DNA from: Acidobacteriaceae bacterium
Lineage (GTDB): Bacteria > Acidobacteriota > Terriglobia > Terriglobales > Acidobacteriaceae
Direction: 5' to 3'
Length of the DNA: 64,000 nt
NCBI GenBank assembly: GCA_003132405.1
Contig: PKXQ01000149.1
Location: 1-64,000, forward strand
In this document: positions 34,913 to 43,439 of the stretch, piece after piece
Numbering within the stretch: position 1 is the stretch's first letter
Layout of the letters: every line of letters begins with the position of its first letter
Translations under genes and position numbers: made by a program
The notes under the pieces: model-generated
Databases searched by the model: none
What the model was told of the DNA's origin: nothing
Seen by the model: the letters and a program-made list of their open reading frames with translations, nothing else

Positions 34913-35063
34913 ACTTCCGGCAAGCACACTTGAAGTTCTCGTCGCTGGGAATCGCCAAGTGGCCGCATTTGCCACAGGCAAACCGGCCGTCCGAGAGGGC
35001 TACCATCGGCCTGAACTCATCGTCCGAGACGCAGTAAGGGCACCGAACTACGGTCGTAGTCAT
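34821..35063 (-). CDS. Small zinc-ribbon protein with altered C terminus
   Basis: The first 53 residues carry paired cysteines in VVRCPYCVSDDEF, RFACGKCGHLA and FKCACRKCFELR, consistent with two zinc ribbons. After CFELR the frame runs out of phase through the truncated NmrA gene and stops after ALDARRRLS-type sequence. The natural stop codon was probably lost in the same deletion. No named family is recognised. Confidence 0.55.
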   Translation of the reverse strand: MTTTVVRCPYCVSDDEFRPMVALSDGRFACGKCGHLAIPSDENFKCACRKCFELRALDARRRLSASGIGLCHDSTESNQQ

Positions 35064-35324
35064 GGCGATATTTACCCCGCACGTCTGTTTCGCTAAAGTT
35101 CCGCCGCCGTGAACTCTACCCGTTGATGATTACAGGAATGTGAAAATTCGCAGGTGCGGTACGTCCGGCCTGTGGTCGAAATGGATACCCACGCATCAAG
35201 GAGCCATCCAAGAACGTGACGCGGCATCGTCTGCCAGATCCATGGTTGCCCGGCCATTTTCGAAGCACCGCACTCCCATGGGCTTCACGCAAGGTTCATT
35301 CGTCTCCCATAGTAAACATTGTTC

Positions 35325-35633
35325 TCAGACACGCGAGAGCGGCTTGCCGAGTACCTGTTCCACATCCCTGACCTTGCCTTCAAGACGGCCGGTTGCGCCT
35401 CTGCGATCGTCGATGGTGATGCTGGTGAGCACGCGCGGCGCCAATTCCAGCATGCGGCGGTGACAGCGGAGAATTACGTCCATGACGCGACCTGAATCTC
35501 CTTCGATGGTGGTGTGCATGGCTCCCAGTTTGTAGGAAAGGCCAGATTCGTCGACAAGTTTTAGGGCTTCGGCTACCAGATCTTTAACGCCACCTGTGAC
35601 GCCCATAGGAACTACTGCGAAGTCCGCAAGCAT
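35325..35633 (-). CDS. MTH1187/YqgV-family thiamine-binding protein
   Basis: From the ATG at 35633, preceded by GGAGGAAGC, the 102-residue protein reads MLADFAVVPMGVTGG, then SYKLGAMHTTIEGD, MDVILRCHRRM and APRVLTSITIDDRRG. This is the UPF0045 ferredoxin-like fold, shown in relatives to bind thiamine or hydroxymethylpyrimidine. It is full length and probably intact, unlike its neighbours. Confidence 0.82.
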   Translation of the reverse strand: MLADFAVVPMGVTGGVKDLVAEALKLVDESGLSYKLGAMHTTIEGDSGRVMDVILRCHRRMLELAPRVLTSITIDDRRGATGRLEGKVRDVEQVLGKPLSRV

Positions 35634-35753
35634 AAAGCTTCCTCCGATCAACTAATTCTCAAATAAATTTTGACGGCATTTCAAAATGTTCTCGGAACGG
35701 TTACGATACCACCATCGATTAGCTGGCGGTCCTCCAGTTCGGGGGCACGCTAC

Positions 35754-35879
35754 TCAAGCCAATGCCGAGCGCTTGCTATTTTTCAGACTGGCGAGCAGCC
35801 CCGAGTACCGCCTCTGCGGTCGGTCGTTGCGGACCGCGATGCCCAGCGCCTTCTTCTGCCCGATCAGCACGAGCAGCCG
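35754..35879 (-). pseudogene. C-terminal fragment of a RecD2-like helicase
   Basis: About 41 codons before a TGA read RLLVLIGQKKALGIAVRN, then RRYSGLLASLK. The phrase VLIGQKKALxIAVRN is the conserved last helicase motif of RecD2/TraA-type superfamily 1 helicases. The rest of the gene is absent; a SEC-C tail abuts it upstream. Confidence 0.55.
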
Positions 35880-35883
35880 GGGT

Positions 35884-36024
35884 TTAGTTCACCGTCGCCC
35901 CGCCGCAGCACTTCTTGTATTTCTTCCCCGAGCCGCAGGGACACATTTCATTCCGACCGACCTTCTTATCGTCGATGCGTTTCCCAGTACCGATCCACCG
36001 ACCAGCGATTCCTTTCGCAATACG
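35884..36024 (-). pseudogene. SEC-C domain gene-end fragment
   Basis: A 46-codon frame ends [20 protein letters not shown] followed by a short tail and TAA. This is the SEC-C zinc motif found at the end of SecA and several other proteins. The frame is closed upstream by a TGA and has no start codon, so only the gene end survives. It abuts the RecD2 fragment in the same orientation. Confidence 0.6.
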
Positions 36025-36121
36025 TCAGCAAGATAAGGTACAGCAGCACGTAGATGAGTTGCGCTCCGGCCAATGATCAGCGCGGTGTTCGAACGCGCTC
36101 CTGAGCGTAAGATGTTTGCCT

Positions 36122-37141
36122 ATGCGGAAGGGAATCATTGGAACGATAACGCTGCTGCTTGTGGCAATGAGCGTGTCCGCCAAAATTTCGCAAACCAACA
36201 ACACCGATTCAGTGCACGAAGGGAGTTGCGGAGGACAGCACGTACCCGGCGACACGCTAACTTGCTATGTGACATTCGACGGTGCTACAGACTTCGCGAT
36301 GGTTCAGTTAACTTTCAGTCCACTGAAAACGCGTGGCAGCCAATTCATACTCCAAGAAAACCGGAGATTGGACCCTCGGACGTATGAAGTCAGCGGAACG
36401 ATACCCGCACAATGTCTTCCCGGCACCTACAAACTCCTGGCAGTTAATGCAAGTCTGGGTTGGAACAAGGGACATCGCTTGTATCAGGAAGGATTCAACG
36501 TAAGCATCGACATCTTAGAAAAGGTGGTTCCGGTGGAGGAGTTGCCGCCCAGCGCAAAAGGTACCTCCCGAGAAGGGCAAGCCGTTGATCGGGTTTTCAA
36601 GCAAGTCCCGCTAGAGGATCAGCCGTTGATACCAAGCGGCTCCACGGACATCGCGATGCAGGGTGAGCCTGCGAAGCCGGAAACCAACCATTTCCCCGAT
36701 ATCGAATCCATAAGTTTGTGCGGCGGCACGCACGCGCCCGGCGATAGAATGACCTGCGATGTGAGATTTAGCGGCGAGGTTGAACTTAGTGCTCTGGCGT
36801 TTTCGTTTGATATGAACGCTCAGGAGCGTGCGAAATCCTATTACACGAGAGCAAAAGACCAGCAGGGGTTGGGCATGGATTTTGTTCTCCAAGAATTCAG
36901 CAAAATTGATTCCCGCACTTATCGGGTAGCAGGGCTGGTTAATCCATGCGCTTCGGGACAATATTCTCTCGAATGGGTGACCGCGTTTGAGGCGTGCGGA
37001 ACAAACAAGTATTGTCGAACGAGAGCATATAGAAGCGATGACATCAAAACTCCTGTAACCTTCCTCCTAAGAAACGCAGATCAAAAAATGTTCCCGGAAA
37101 TCCTATCGATAGGTTCGGCACCAATTGCCCCGACTCATTAG
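36122..37141 (+). CDS. Secreted protein with two tandem repeats of an unknown domain
   Basis: The ATG at 36122 gives a signal peptide (MRKGIIGTITLLLVAMSVSA). The mature protein holds two related units. Each opens with CGGxHxPGD then TCxVxFxG and continues with a strand-rich segment: FILQENRRLDPRTYEVSG in the first and FVLQEFSKIDSRTYRVAG in the second. Each closes with a Cys-Pro/Ala-x-G-x-Y turn (CLPGTYKL, CASGQYSL). The cysteines could form one disulfide per unit. The fold looks like a beta sandwich. A linker of about 60 residues joins them. I do not recognise the family; the gene sits in an eroded island. Confidence 0.7.
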   Translation: MRKGIIGTITLLLVAMSVSAKISQTNNTDSVHEGSCGGQHVPGDTLTCYVTFDGATDFAMVQLTFSPLKTRGSQFILQENRRLDPRTYEVSGTIPAQCLPGTYKLLAVNASLGWNKGHRLYQEGFNVSIDILEKVVPVEELPPSAKGTSREGQAVDRVFKQVPLEDQPLIPSGSTDIAMQGEPAKPETNHFPDIESISLCGGTHAPGDRMTCDVRFSGEVELSALAFSFDMNAQERAKSYYTRAKDQQGLGMDFVLQEFSKIDSRTYRVAGLVNPCASGQYSLEWVTAFEACGTNKYCRTRAYRSDDIKTPVTFLLRNADQKMFPEILSIGSAPIAPTH

Positions 37142-37383
37142 ATATTCTGACTGAAGCTGATTCGGCTTTAAGCGCCATGAACGATTCACCTCGTCTCCCG
37201 ATTGATCCATTTCTCCACCCGCACCGAACGCCACCATTCCAGTGCTTGCAGTAGGAAGTCGATTGTCCGGCTCGTGATGATCAGGAGCGCAAGCGCGTCG
37301 ATGCGTGACGTGGCGATTCTTCGACAGCAATCCGGCTCCTGCATTAAGCTGGCGACACTGGAGGTAGTCGCGTGAGCCAGAAG

Positions 37384-37751
37384 ATGCCTTGCTCGAAGTG
37401 CGGAGTGCCCATCCTTGCGAGCACCGCCTTGAGAACGGATGGCCTCTGCATGCCCTGCAAAGGCGGCTACCGCGAGAGCAACGAGGAGGGGAAGCGACAC
37501 ATTCGGGAGCAGCGTGAAAGGATGCTCACCGATCCCTACCGCAGGCTTTGGATATGGCTGGTGGAACAGGTTCACCATTCCCCGAGCGGCTTCGATGGCC
37601 TCTCCCATCCCCTGAAGACAATTCGCCAACGCCCAAGTGGAGCGAAAAACTGGACGACCTCGACAATCTTTACTGGGCCGATTCGGAGGGCATCACTCTT
37701 CGGTTGGAAGCCTTCGCACGGAATCATGGACTTGTGTCCATTGCGGAGTAA
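37384..37751 (+). pseudogene. Frameshifted zinc-ribbon protein gene
   Basis: The frame starting at 37384 (or GTG at 37372) reads MPCSKCGVPILASTA, DGLCMPCKGGYRE and WIWLVEQVHHSPSGFDGL. Natural-looking sequence then continues in another frame as KWSEKLDDLDNLYWADSEG and LEAFARNHGLVSIAE up to 37751. The shift lies near 37600-37630. Either a single frameshift has split one gene, or two short frames overlap by chance; the first is more likely because both halves have normal composition. Confidence 0.45.
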
Positions 37752-37790
37752 CCGTCGAGAACAGTTATCACTCGGCACCCGGCATTGTGA

Positions 37791-38660
37791 GTACAGGAGT
37801 GTCGTCGGTCATGGCAAGTTGTTCGGCTGGATGAAATCAGCGGTCCGATTGTGCAGCGCCTAGTCAACGCGGAAATACGGAATAAGCTGTCGCGCAAAAC
37901 CATCATGAACATTCTGGGAACGTTCCGAGCCTTGCTCAAGCGCGCCCAAACCTGGCAGTACCAGGTCAAAGTGTTCAGGTATGGCGACGTGAGCCTGCCC
38001 CCGGAAGAGATTCCAGTGACAGCGCGATCCTACACGCCCGCAGAATCCCTACAGCTAATCGAGGCTGCTCCCAGCTTGAAATGGAAAGTCTGTTTCGCGC
38101 TGACGGCTGTTCTCGGTCTCAGATGTGGCGAGGTGTTGGGCTTGGCTTGGGACGCCATCGACATTCCGGGTCGCTGGCTACAGGTGCGTCAAAGCGTTGT
38201 GGAAGGTCAGATTCAGACGGTGAAGTCGAAGAACAGCCGTCGCGATTTGCACCTTCCCGAATATCTGGTGAACTTGCTGAACGCCTATCGTTCGGCGGAA
38301 TGGAGAGAAAACAAGTGGAACCTGCTATTTACGAATCACCGCAATAAGCCGTACCACGCCAACCGCGTTCGTGAGTTCGTGTTCAATCCCCTCAGAGACC
38401 GTCTAGGACTCGGCGAGGGAGCACTACACGCTTTCCGTCATGGTGCTGCAACTGCACAGCTACAGGCGGGGGCTTCAATCGTGACGGTGAAAGAGAATCT
38501 CGGTCACGCCAAGATCGAGACCACCATGCGATACACACACGCCATTTCTGCCGATCAGAGGGAAGCCGTAAACAAGCTAGCGGCTCTTTTTGAGACGCAG
38601 CGGGCTATCCCCGCAGAGTTTTGCGGCGTTTTGCGGCGAAATGAGCGGTTAAGTGCTTGA
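37791..38660 (+). pseudogene. Tyrosine recombinase (integrase), 5'-truncated
   Basis: The catalytic domain is complete: Arg in LGLRCGEVLGLAW, Lys in SKNSRRDLHLP, HxxR in HAFRHGAATAQLQ, His in LGHAKIETT and Tyr in MRYTH. Only part of the core-binding domain remains (LDEISGPIVQRLVNAEIRN, LSRKTIMNIL). The frame is closed upstream by TGA at 37788 and no arm domain precedes it. A GTG at 37851 could start a short product. The gene ends 17 bases before the 3' end of ssrA, the usual position of an integrase that uses tmRNA as its attachment site. Confidence 0.75.
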
Positions 38661-38676
38661 TTTGTAAAGGCAAAAG

Positions 38677-39045
38677 TGGTGGAGGCGGCGGGAGTCGAAC
38701 CCGCGTCCGAAAATGTTACTGGTCAAGAGACTACATGCTTATTCCGGTTCATGCCCTGGGCATTACCCCAGGACGTTCGCGACAGCTGCTCAGAACGGAC
38801 AAGAAACAGTCGGCGCTAGCCTGTGATCTTAGCCCCGCTGCCCAGACGTAGCAGAGAAGAGCGGCCCGCTGTGTGACGTCCTGACCGCAGCCCACGGGCG
38901 AAGCCGCGGAGGACGGCTACTTAACTAATTAAGCAGCGTATGCCATCTGTTGATTGGCAATTATCATTTTGCACGCGATTACGGGTGTGTGCACCCCGGC
39001 ATGCCTCTTGGCCGCAAGCATCTCCGTCGAAGCCGTGACGCCCCC
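38677..39045 (-). ncRNA. ssrA: Transfer-messenger RNA (tmRNA)
   Basis: The 5' end GGGGGCGTCACGGCTTCGAC and the 3' end, with GGTTCGACTCCCGCC and encoded CCA, form the tRNA-like domain; GGGGGCG pairs with CGCCTCC. A reading frame ends GCATACGCTGCTTAA, giving a likely tag ANQQMAYAA if translation resumes at GCC near 38960. tmRNA rescues stalled ribosomes together with SmpB. The length of 369 bases is typical. An integrase remnant abuts its 3' end. Confidence 0.93.
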
Positions 39046-39124
39046 ACTTTGTGGGAATTGGCCTTTAAAGAACTACTTCTATTCTCGGCGGGAAATGGCG
39101 GGAAGTCAAATATCGGAAAACAAG

Positions 39125-39238
39125 TCTTAGGGTGTCAGGTCTTAGGTCTTAGGAAAAGCATTCTTTCCCGGTTTTGCCTTTCCTAACCCCTGCTTTTTCT
39201 GGTCTTTTCTGCTTTTCCTAACACTTAACACCTGCCCT
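39125..39238. repeat. Intergenic inverted repeat with TCTTAGG/CCTAACA arms
   Basis: The left arm (AGGTCTTAGGTCTTAGG then AAAAGCA) pairs with the right arm (TGCTTTTCCTAACACTTAACACCT); the loop holds partial copies. It directly follows the lipoprotein stop on the minus strand and could terminate it. The sequence style parallels, but does not match, the elements at 27687 and 41395. Confidence 0.55.
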
Positions 39239-39239
39239 T

Positions 39240-39638
39240 CTAAGGTTCGTCGATGGCGATCGTCGCTGTCACCGACTTCGTGGAATCCGTCACCGAGGTT
39301 GCGGTAACAGTCACGCTCCCTCCGGACGGAACTGCCGGCGGGGCCTGATAGGTGGTCGGAACATTGCTGGCTACGGGGTTTGGGGAAAATGTTCCGCATT
39401 CCTTGGCAGGAAGACAGGAGAAATTTACCCCCGCGTTTTTCGGATCGTTGGTGACAACAGCAGCAATGCCTGTAGTCGCGCTGATCTCCAGCGCGGTGGG
39501 AGGCGGAAATCCGGTACTGACTGCCACGACAATTGCAGGCGCCTGATATTTCGGATCGCCGCATGCGACCAGAGCGGCAATCGCGGCCATGGCGATCATC
39601 GCCCATGCGGTCAGGACTTTCGCTTGAAGAAACTTCAT
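39240..39638 (-). CDS. Lipoprotein with Ig-like domain
   Basis: The start at 39638 gives MKFLQAKVLTAWAMIAMAAI and a lipobox LVACG near residue 27, so the protein is probably lipid-anchored. The remaining 105 residues resemble a bacterial Ig-like fold with two cysteines (FSCLPAKECGTF) and PSGGSVTVTATSVTD strands. Proteins of this type are often multi-domain; this one has a single domain. Function unknown. Confidence 0.7.
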   Translation of the reverse strand: MKFLQAKVLTAWAMIAMAAIAALVACGDPKYQAPAIVVAVSTGFPPPTALEISATTGIAAVVTNDPKNAGVNFSCLPAKECGTFSPNPVASNVPTTYQAPPAVPSGGSVTVTATSVTDSTKSVTATIAIDEP

Positions 39639-39747
39639 GGAATGGTTCGATGCAATCCGCAATACGGGAGTCTAGCACGGGCGGCTGGAGCGCGAGACAG
39701 TCTGCAGTGGCCCAATCCAGGGCGCTATGCGGGCCGGTCAGACGTGA

Positions 39748-39933
39748 AGCTCGGGCAGCAGCATTCAGGTCTATGACACGCAGAGAAATCTGGTGGAGTC
39801 GCTCAACGGCTTCAATTTCTCAAATGCATTCAATGTAATCTTCACGCACCTCGCGCTCAATCCCAGTAATCGCAGCGGATACGTCGATGGCCCGGATTCC
39901 GGAGTGACCGAGATTCAGTCGTTCAAATATTAG
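39748..39933 (+). pseudogene. C-terminal fragment of a secreted repeat or propeller protein
   Basis: A 61-codon frame after a TGA reads SIQVYDTQRNLVESLNGFNF, then NVIFTHLALNPSNRSGYVDG and TEIQSFKY before TAG. This resembles the end of YVTN/NHL-type propeller proteins (IxVYDT, LALNP). No start codon or earlier blades are present, so it is a gene end left behind by a deletion, facing the lipoprotein gene. Confidence 0.4.
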
Positions 39934-40014
39934 AGAGCTACCGAGGCGAAATTGGTCGAGTTCCTATTGAGTTAGAATCGGGCAGAGGGCCGCGCTTCTG
40001 CTTCCGAACACTCC

Positions 40015-40503
40015 ATGACCGATATCTCTCGCCTGTTTCAAGCCTTTCTTGCTCCTGCCATTTTCGTCTCCGCAACCGCTCTATTGATCCTGTCGATCAA
40101 CGTTCGGTTGATGGGTATTGTCAGCCGATTGCGGCAGTACGTTCATGCAAAGCATGATGCCGCTAAGAACGAGCGCTTACAGGAGGCCGAAGCCTACACA
40201 ACGCAGATCAACGCCATCGTCCAGCGAGCGGAAATGATGCGCCGCTCCTTTCTGCTGGTCCTTGTTTCTCTGGTGGGAACCATCGCTTCGTGCCTGCTTC
40301 TTGGGGTCGGCCTTTACTGGAACCAGGCAGCGGTGGCATCGGTTATCGTTTTTGTTCTCGCTTTGATCTGTTTGTTGGCGGGAACCTTCTACTACATCCG
40401 CGAAGTCACTCTCGCGTTGAGTTCCGTACATGAGGAGGCGCGTGACGCCCGCTTCATGGACCTGGGTGGCCAACCCGAAGCTCGAATCCGCGATCCGCTG
40501 TAA
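40015..40503 (+). CDS. DUF2721-family membrane protein
   Basis: The 162-residue protein has an N-terminal helix, a charged cytosolic segment (RLRQYVHAKHDAAK, QINAIVQRAEMMRRS) and two C-terminal helices. This matches DUF2721 proteins of unknown function. It is not obviously coupled to the two-component genes that follow. Confidence 0.78.
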   Translation: MTDISRLFQAFLAPAIFVSATALLILSINVRLMGIVSRLRQYVHAKHDAAKNERLQEAEAYTTQINAIVQRAEMMRRSFLLVLVSLVGTIASCLLLGVGLYWNQAAVASVIVFVLALICLLAGTFYYIREVTLALSSVHEEARDARFMDLGGQPEARIRDPL

Positions 40504-40677
40504 AAGTCGGGGATCTTTCCCTTGTCAACAAATTGTCAAATCTATGTCACTTTCTATCCGAAACTGCGCCATTCCGCTGCTATCACGCTACAGTTTGGAG
40601 GTATGATTCAAGCCAAATATGGCGCGGGGTCGGTTGTGTATAAGAACATATCTTCAGCGGTGGTAGGGGCGGCAACG

Positions 40678-41388
40678 ATGACGATGGAGGCGGCGCCGGC
40701 GGCCGCGGAGCGAATCCTGGTGGTCGAGGATGATCGCGCCGTGCAGAAAGCTCTCAAACGTCTATTCGAAGCGGAAGGCTTTGCGGTCGACATCGCGGGG
40801 AACGGAGCCGCGGGTCTGGAAATGTTTCGTGCGGCCGCACCTGCCGTCCTGGTGCTCGATCTGAGTTTGCCGGGTACGCCCGGGCAAGACGTCTGCCGGG
40901 AGATCAGCCAGGCTGATCCATCGCTTCCCATCATTATTCTGAGCGCGCGAACCGAAGTGGTGGATAAGGTACTGCTGCTGGAACTGGGCGCGCATGACTA
41001 CGTGACCAAGCCCTTCAGTCCGCGGGAACTTCTGGCGCGCGTGCGCACCGCGATGCGGCGCTCGCCATCCGCCAAGACTCCGCTAGCCCAGGCTTTTGAG
41101 TTTGGCGATGTGAAGGTTGATTTCGCGAAGATGGAATTGTGGCGGGACGGCAACCTGGTGCAGCTGACTTCGCAGGAATTCAAAGTCCTGAAATTCATGA
41201 CCCAGAACGCCGAACGCGTCCTGTCGCGCGCGGAACTGCTCAATCATGTTTGGGGATACAGAAATTATCCCAGCACCCGCACCGTGGATAATCATATTCT
41301 GCGCCTGCGGCAAAAGTTAGAGAAGGATCCCGCGAATCCTTTACACTTCCGCACCGTGCATAGTTCAGGTTATAAATTTGTGCCGTAA
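40678..41388 (+). CDS. OmpR-family response regulator
   Basis: A receiver (ILVVEDDRAVQKAL, phospho-Asp in LVLDLSLPGTPG, ILSARTE, DYVTKPFSPREL) is joined to a winged-helix DNA-binding domain (LTSQEFKVLKFM, RAELLNHVWGY, RTVDNHILRLRQKLE, SSGYKFVP). I start at 40678, which has TAGGGG eight bases upstream; an ATG at 40603 is too close to its GGAGG. It is followed by a repeat element and then its probable kinase. Confidence 0.9.
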   Translation: MTMEAAPAAAERILVVEDDRAVQKALKRLFEAEGFAVDIAGNGAAGLEMFRAAAPAVLVLDLSLPGTPGQDVCREISQADPSLPIIILSARTEVVDKVLLLELGAHDYVTKPFSPRELLARVRTAMRRSPSAKTPLAQAFEFGDVKVDFAKMELWRDGNLVQLTSQEFKVLKFMTQNAERVLSRAELLNHVWGYRNYPSTRTVDNHILRLRQKLEKDPANPLHFRTVHSSGYKFVP

Positions 41389-41394
41389 AGTAGA

Positions 41395-41500
41395 AGGTCA
41401 GAGGTCAGAGGTCAGATTGCAGAAGTGAAGCCTTCAGCCCTTATTTCATTCGAGTCGGGCCCTTACCTCTGCAATCTGACCTCTAACCTCTGACCTCTTG
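41395..41500. repeat. Intergenic inverted-repeat element, copy B
   Basis: AGGTCAGAGGTCAGAGGTCA and GATTGCAGAAGTGAAG form the left arm. The right arm is the near-exact reverse complement (CTTACCTCTGCAATCTGACC then TCTAACCTCTGACCTC). The loop is about 30 bases. The same arms occur at 27687-27772. Here it lies between a response regulator and its kinase. Confidence 0.72.
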
Positions 41501-41530
41501 TAACCTATCTCCTGCGACTCCTGTTGAGGC

Positions 41531-43303
41531 ATGACCATGGCGGGAATTCGGCTGCGTACGAAGTTCCTGCTCTCCATGGTCGCGGTATCGGCGGCTCTCA
41601 CGTTTGCAACCCTCCTTGTGGTGCGGCACACGGTCGAGCAAGAGGTGCGCCTCGGAATTCAGCGCGACCTCGAAAATTCCGTTTCCGCGTTCCACAATTT
41701 TCAACAGCAGCGCGAAGCCACACTGGAACGATCAGCGGCCCTCCTCGCCGACCTGCCAAACGTCCGTGCGCTGATGACCACGCACGACCCCGCGACCATC
41801 CAGGACGCATCGCGCGACTTGTGGCAACTGGCAGGCAGCGACCTGCTCTTGCTGGCCGATGCCTCCGGCAAGGTGATGGCGCTGCAAGCAACTCCGCCCG
41901 AGATCACCGTCCGCGACGGGCAGGATTTTTTCCCGCATGTCGTTGCGCCCGATGAGATGCGGCATTGGTGGTATGTCGAAGGCCACCTCTACGAAGTTTT
42001 TCTCCAGAATATTTATTTCGGCCCAGCCAGCGGACAACACGTTCTGGGATATTTGCTGCTCGGTTACGAAATCGACGACCGCTTTACCCGCGACCTCAGC
42101 CGCGTTGCCGCGAGTGAAGTCGCGTTTCGCTATGGAGACTTAATCGTACGCAGCACCCTGAAGCCTGCCCAGGAATCGGAATTACGGCACGTGTCACCGA
42201 GAACCGCTGCGGGTGGCCCGCCGCAAGGCGATGAAATTCGGTTGGGTGGAGAGCTTTTTCTAGCGACCTCAGTCGACCTAGCCACAGTCGGCGACCGAAC
42301 TCTAAATCTCTGGGTCTTGAAGTCGTTTGATCAGGCGACGGCATTCTTGAGCAGCCTTAACGAACTGCTGCTGGCGCTCGGGTTGGCCGCAGTGCTGGCT
42401 GGCAGCTTGCTGGTTTTTCTGATTTCTCACACCTTCACGCGGCCGCTAGAGAATTTAGTCGCCGGAGTGCGCGCGCTAGAAATGGGTGACTTTGCCTATC
42501 CCTTGCAGGCACACGGCGGAGACGAAGTTGCCGAGGTCACCGGAACTTTCGACCGCATGCGAACCAATCTCCAGCGCACTCAGCGCGAGTTGCTCGACGC
42601 GGAACGGCTCGCCACGATTGGCCGGATGGCAAGCTCGATCTCGCACGATCTGCGGCATTCGCTCGCAGCCGTTGTCGCCAATGCTGAATTTCTTTGCGAG
42701 AGCAATTTGACTCCATTGCAGCGCGAAGATCTCTACGCGGAGATAAGAATCGCCGTCGACCAGATGACAGAGTTGATCGAGTCTCTGCTGGAATTCTCGC
42801 GCACCCGGGAATCATTGCGTCCCACCTACGGTGACGTGCGATCGGCCGTGGAGCGCGCGGTGCAAGGCGTCAAGGCCCACCCGGAGTTCCAGCGCATTCG
42901 AATCCGCATCGCATGTGACGGCTCGACCGAAGGCTGGTTCGATTTCAAGAAGCTGGAACGCGCCCTTCTCAACTTGCTGCTCAATGCCTGCGAAGCGGTA
43001 TCATCGGACTCCGGCAAAATTGATATTGCACTGCGGCGCCAGGGCGAAAATCTGGAAGTTCGCATTGAAGATAACGGTCCGGGGATAGCGGAAGCGGTGC
43101 GGGACCGGCTGTTCGAGCCGTTTGCGAGCCATGGCAAGGAAAATGGCACGGGCATGGGACTGACAGTGGTGCAGAAGATTCTCCAGGACCATGGCGGTGA
43201 TGTCGCGGTGATCCAGACTTCGACCTCGGGAACGACATTCCGCTTGAATATTCCGCTGAGTCCTTCGGCGGAAAATGTCTTGACCGCCCGCCATGCAACG
43301 TAG
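41531..43303 (+). CDS. Membrane sensor histidine kinase
   Basis: A first helix (FLLSMVAVSAALTFATLLVV) leads into a periplasmic sensor of about 240 residues with a dCache-like look. A second helix (LLLALGLAAVLAGSLLVFLI), a HAMP linker (TRPLENLVAGVRALEMGDF), HisKA (SSISHDLRHSLAAVVANAEF) and HATPase_c (LNLLLNACEAVS, IEDNGPGIAEA, GTGMGLTVVQKIL) follow. It is likely the partner of the regulator upstream. The ligand is unknown; the porin and cupredoxin genes behind it suggest a small molecule or metal at the envelope. Confidence 0.88.
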   Translation: MTMAGIRLRTKFLLSMVAVSAALTFATLLVVRHTVEQEVRLGIQRDLENSVSAFHNFQQQREATLERSAALLADLPNVRALMTTHDPATIQDASRDLWQLAGSDLLLLADASGKVMALQATPPEITVRDGQDFFPHVVAPDEMRHWWYVEGHLYEVFLQNIYFGPASGQHVLGYLLLGYEIDDRFTRDLSRVAASEVAFRYGDLIVRSTLKPAQESELRHVSPRTAAGGPPQGDEIRLGGELFLATSVDLATVGDRTLNLWVLKSFDQATAFLSSLNELLLALGLAAVLAGSLLVFLISHTFTRPLENLVAGVRALEMGDFAYPLQAHGGDEVAEVTGTFDRMRTNLQRTQRELLDAERLATIGRMASSISHDLRHSLAAVVANAEFLCESNLTPLQREDLYAEIRIAVDQMTELIESLLEFSRTRESLRPTYGDVRSAVERAVQGVKAHPEFQRIRIRIACDGSTEGWFDFKKLERALLNLLLNACEAVSSDSGKIDIALRRQGENLEVRIEDNGPGIAEAVRDRLFEPFASHGKENGTGMGLTVVQKILQDHGGDVAVIQTSTSGTTFRLNIPLSPSAENVLTARHAT

Positions 43304-43439
43304 ACGGCATAATCTCTGTTGCGCACTCTTGATCTGGATAAGAGCCTCGATTAGAACAATGTACGCTTCCATGTACTCCACATGCGGAGCGAGTACCGAG
43401 TAACTGCAATGTAATTTGCAATGCGGTGCAGGAGGAAAA

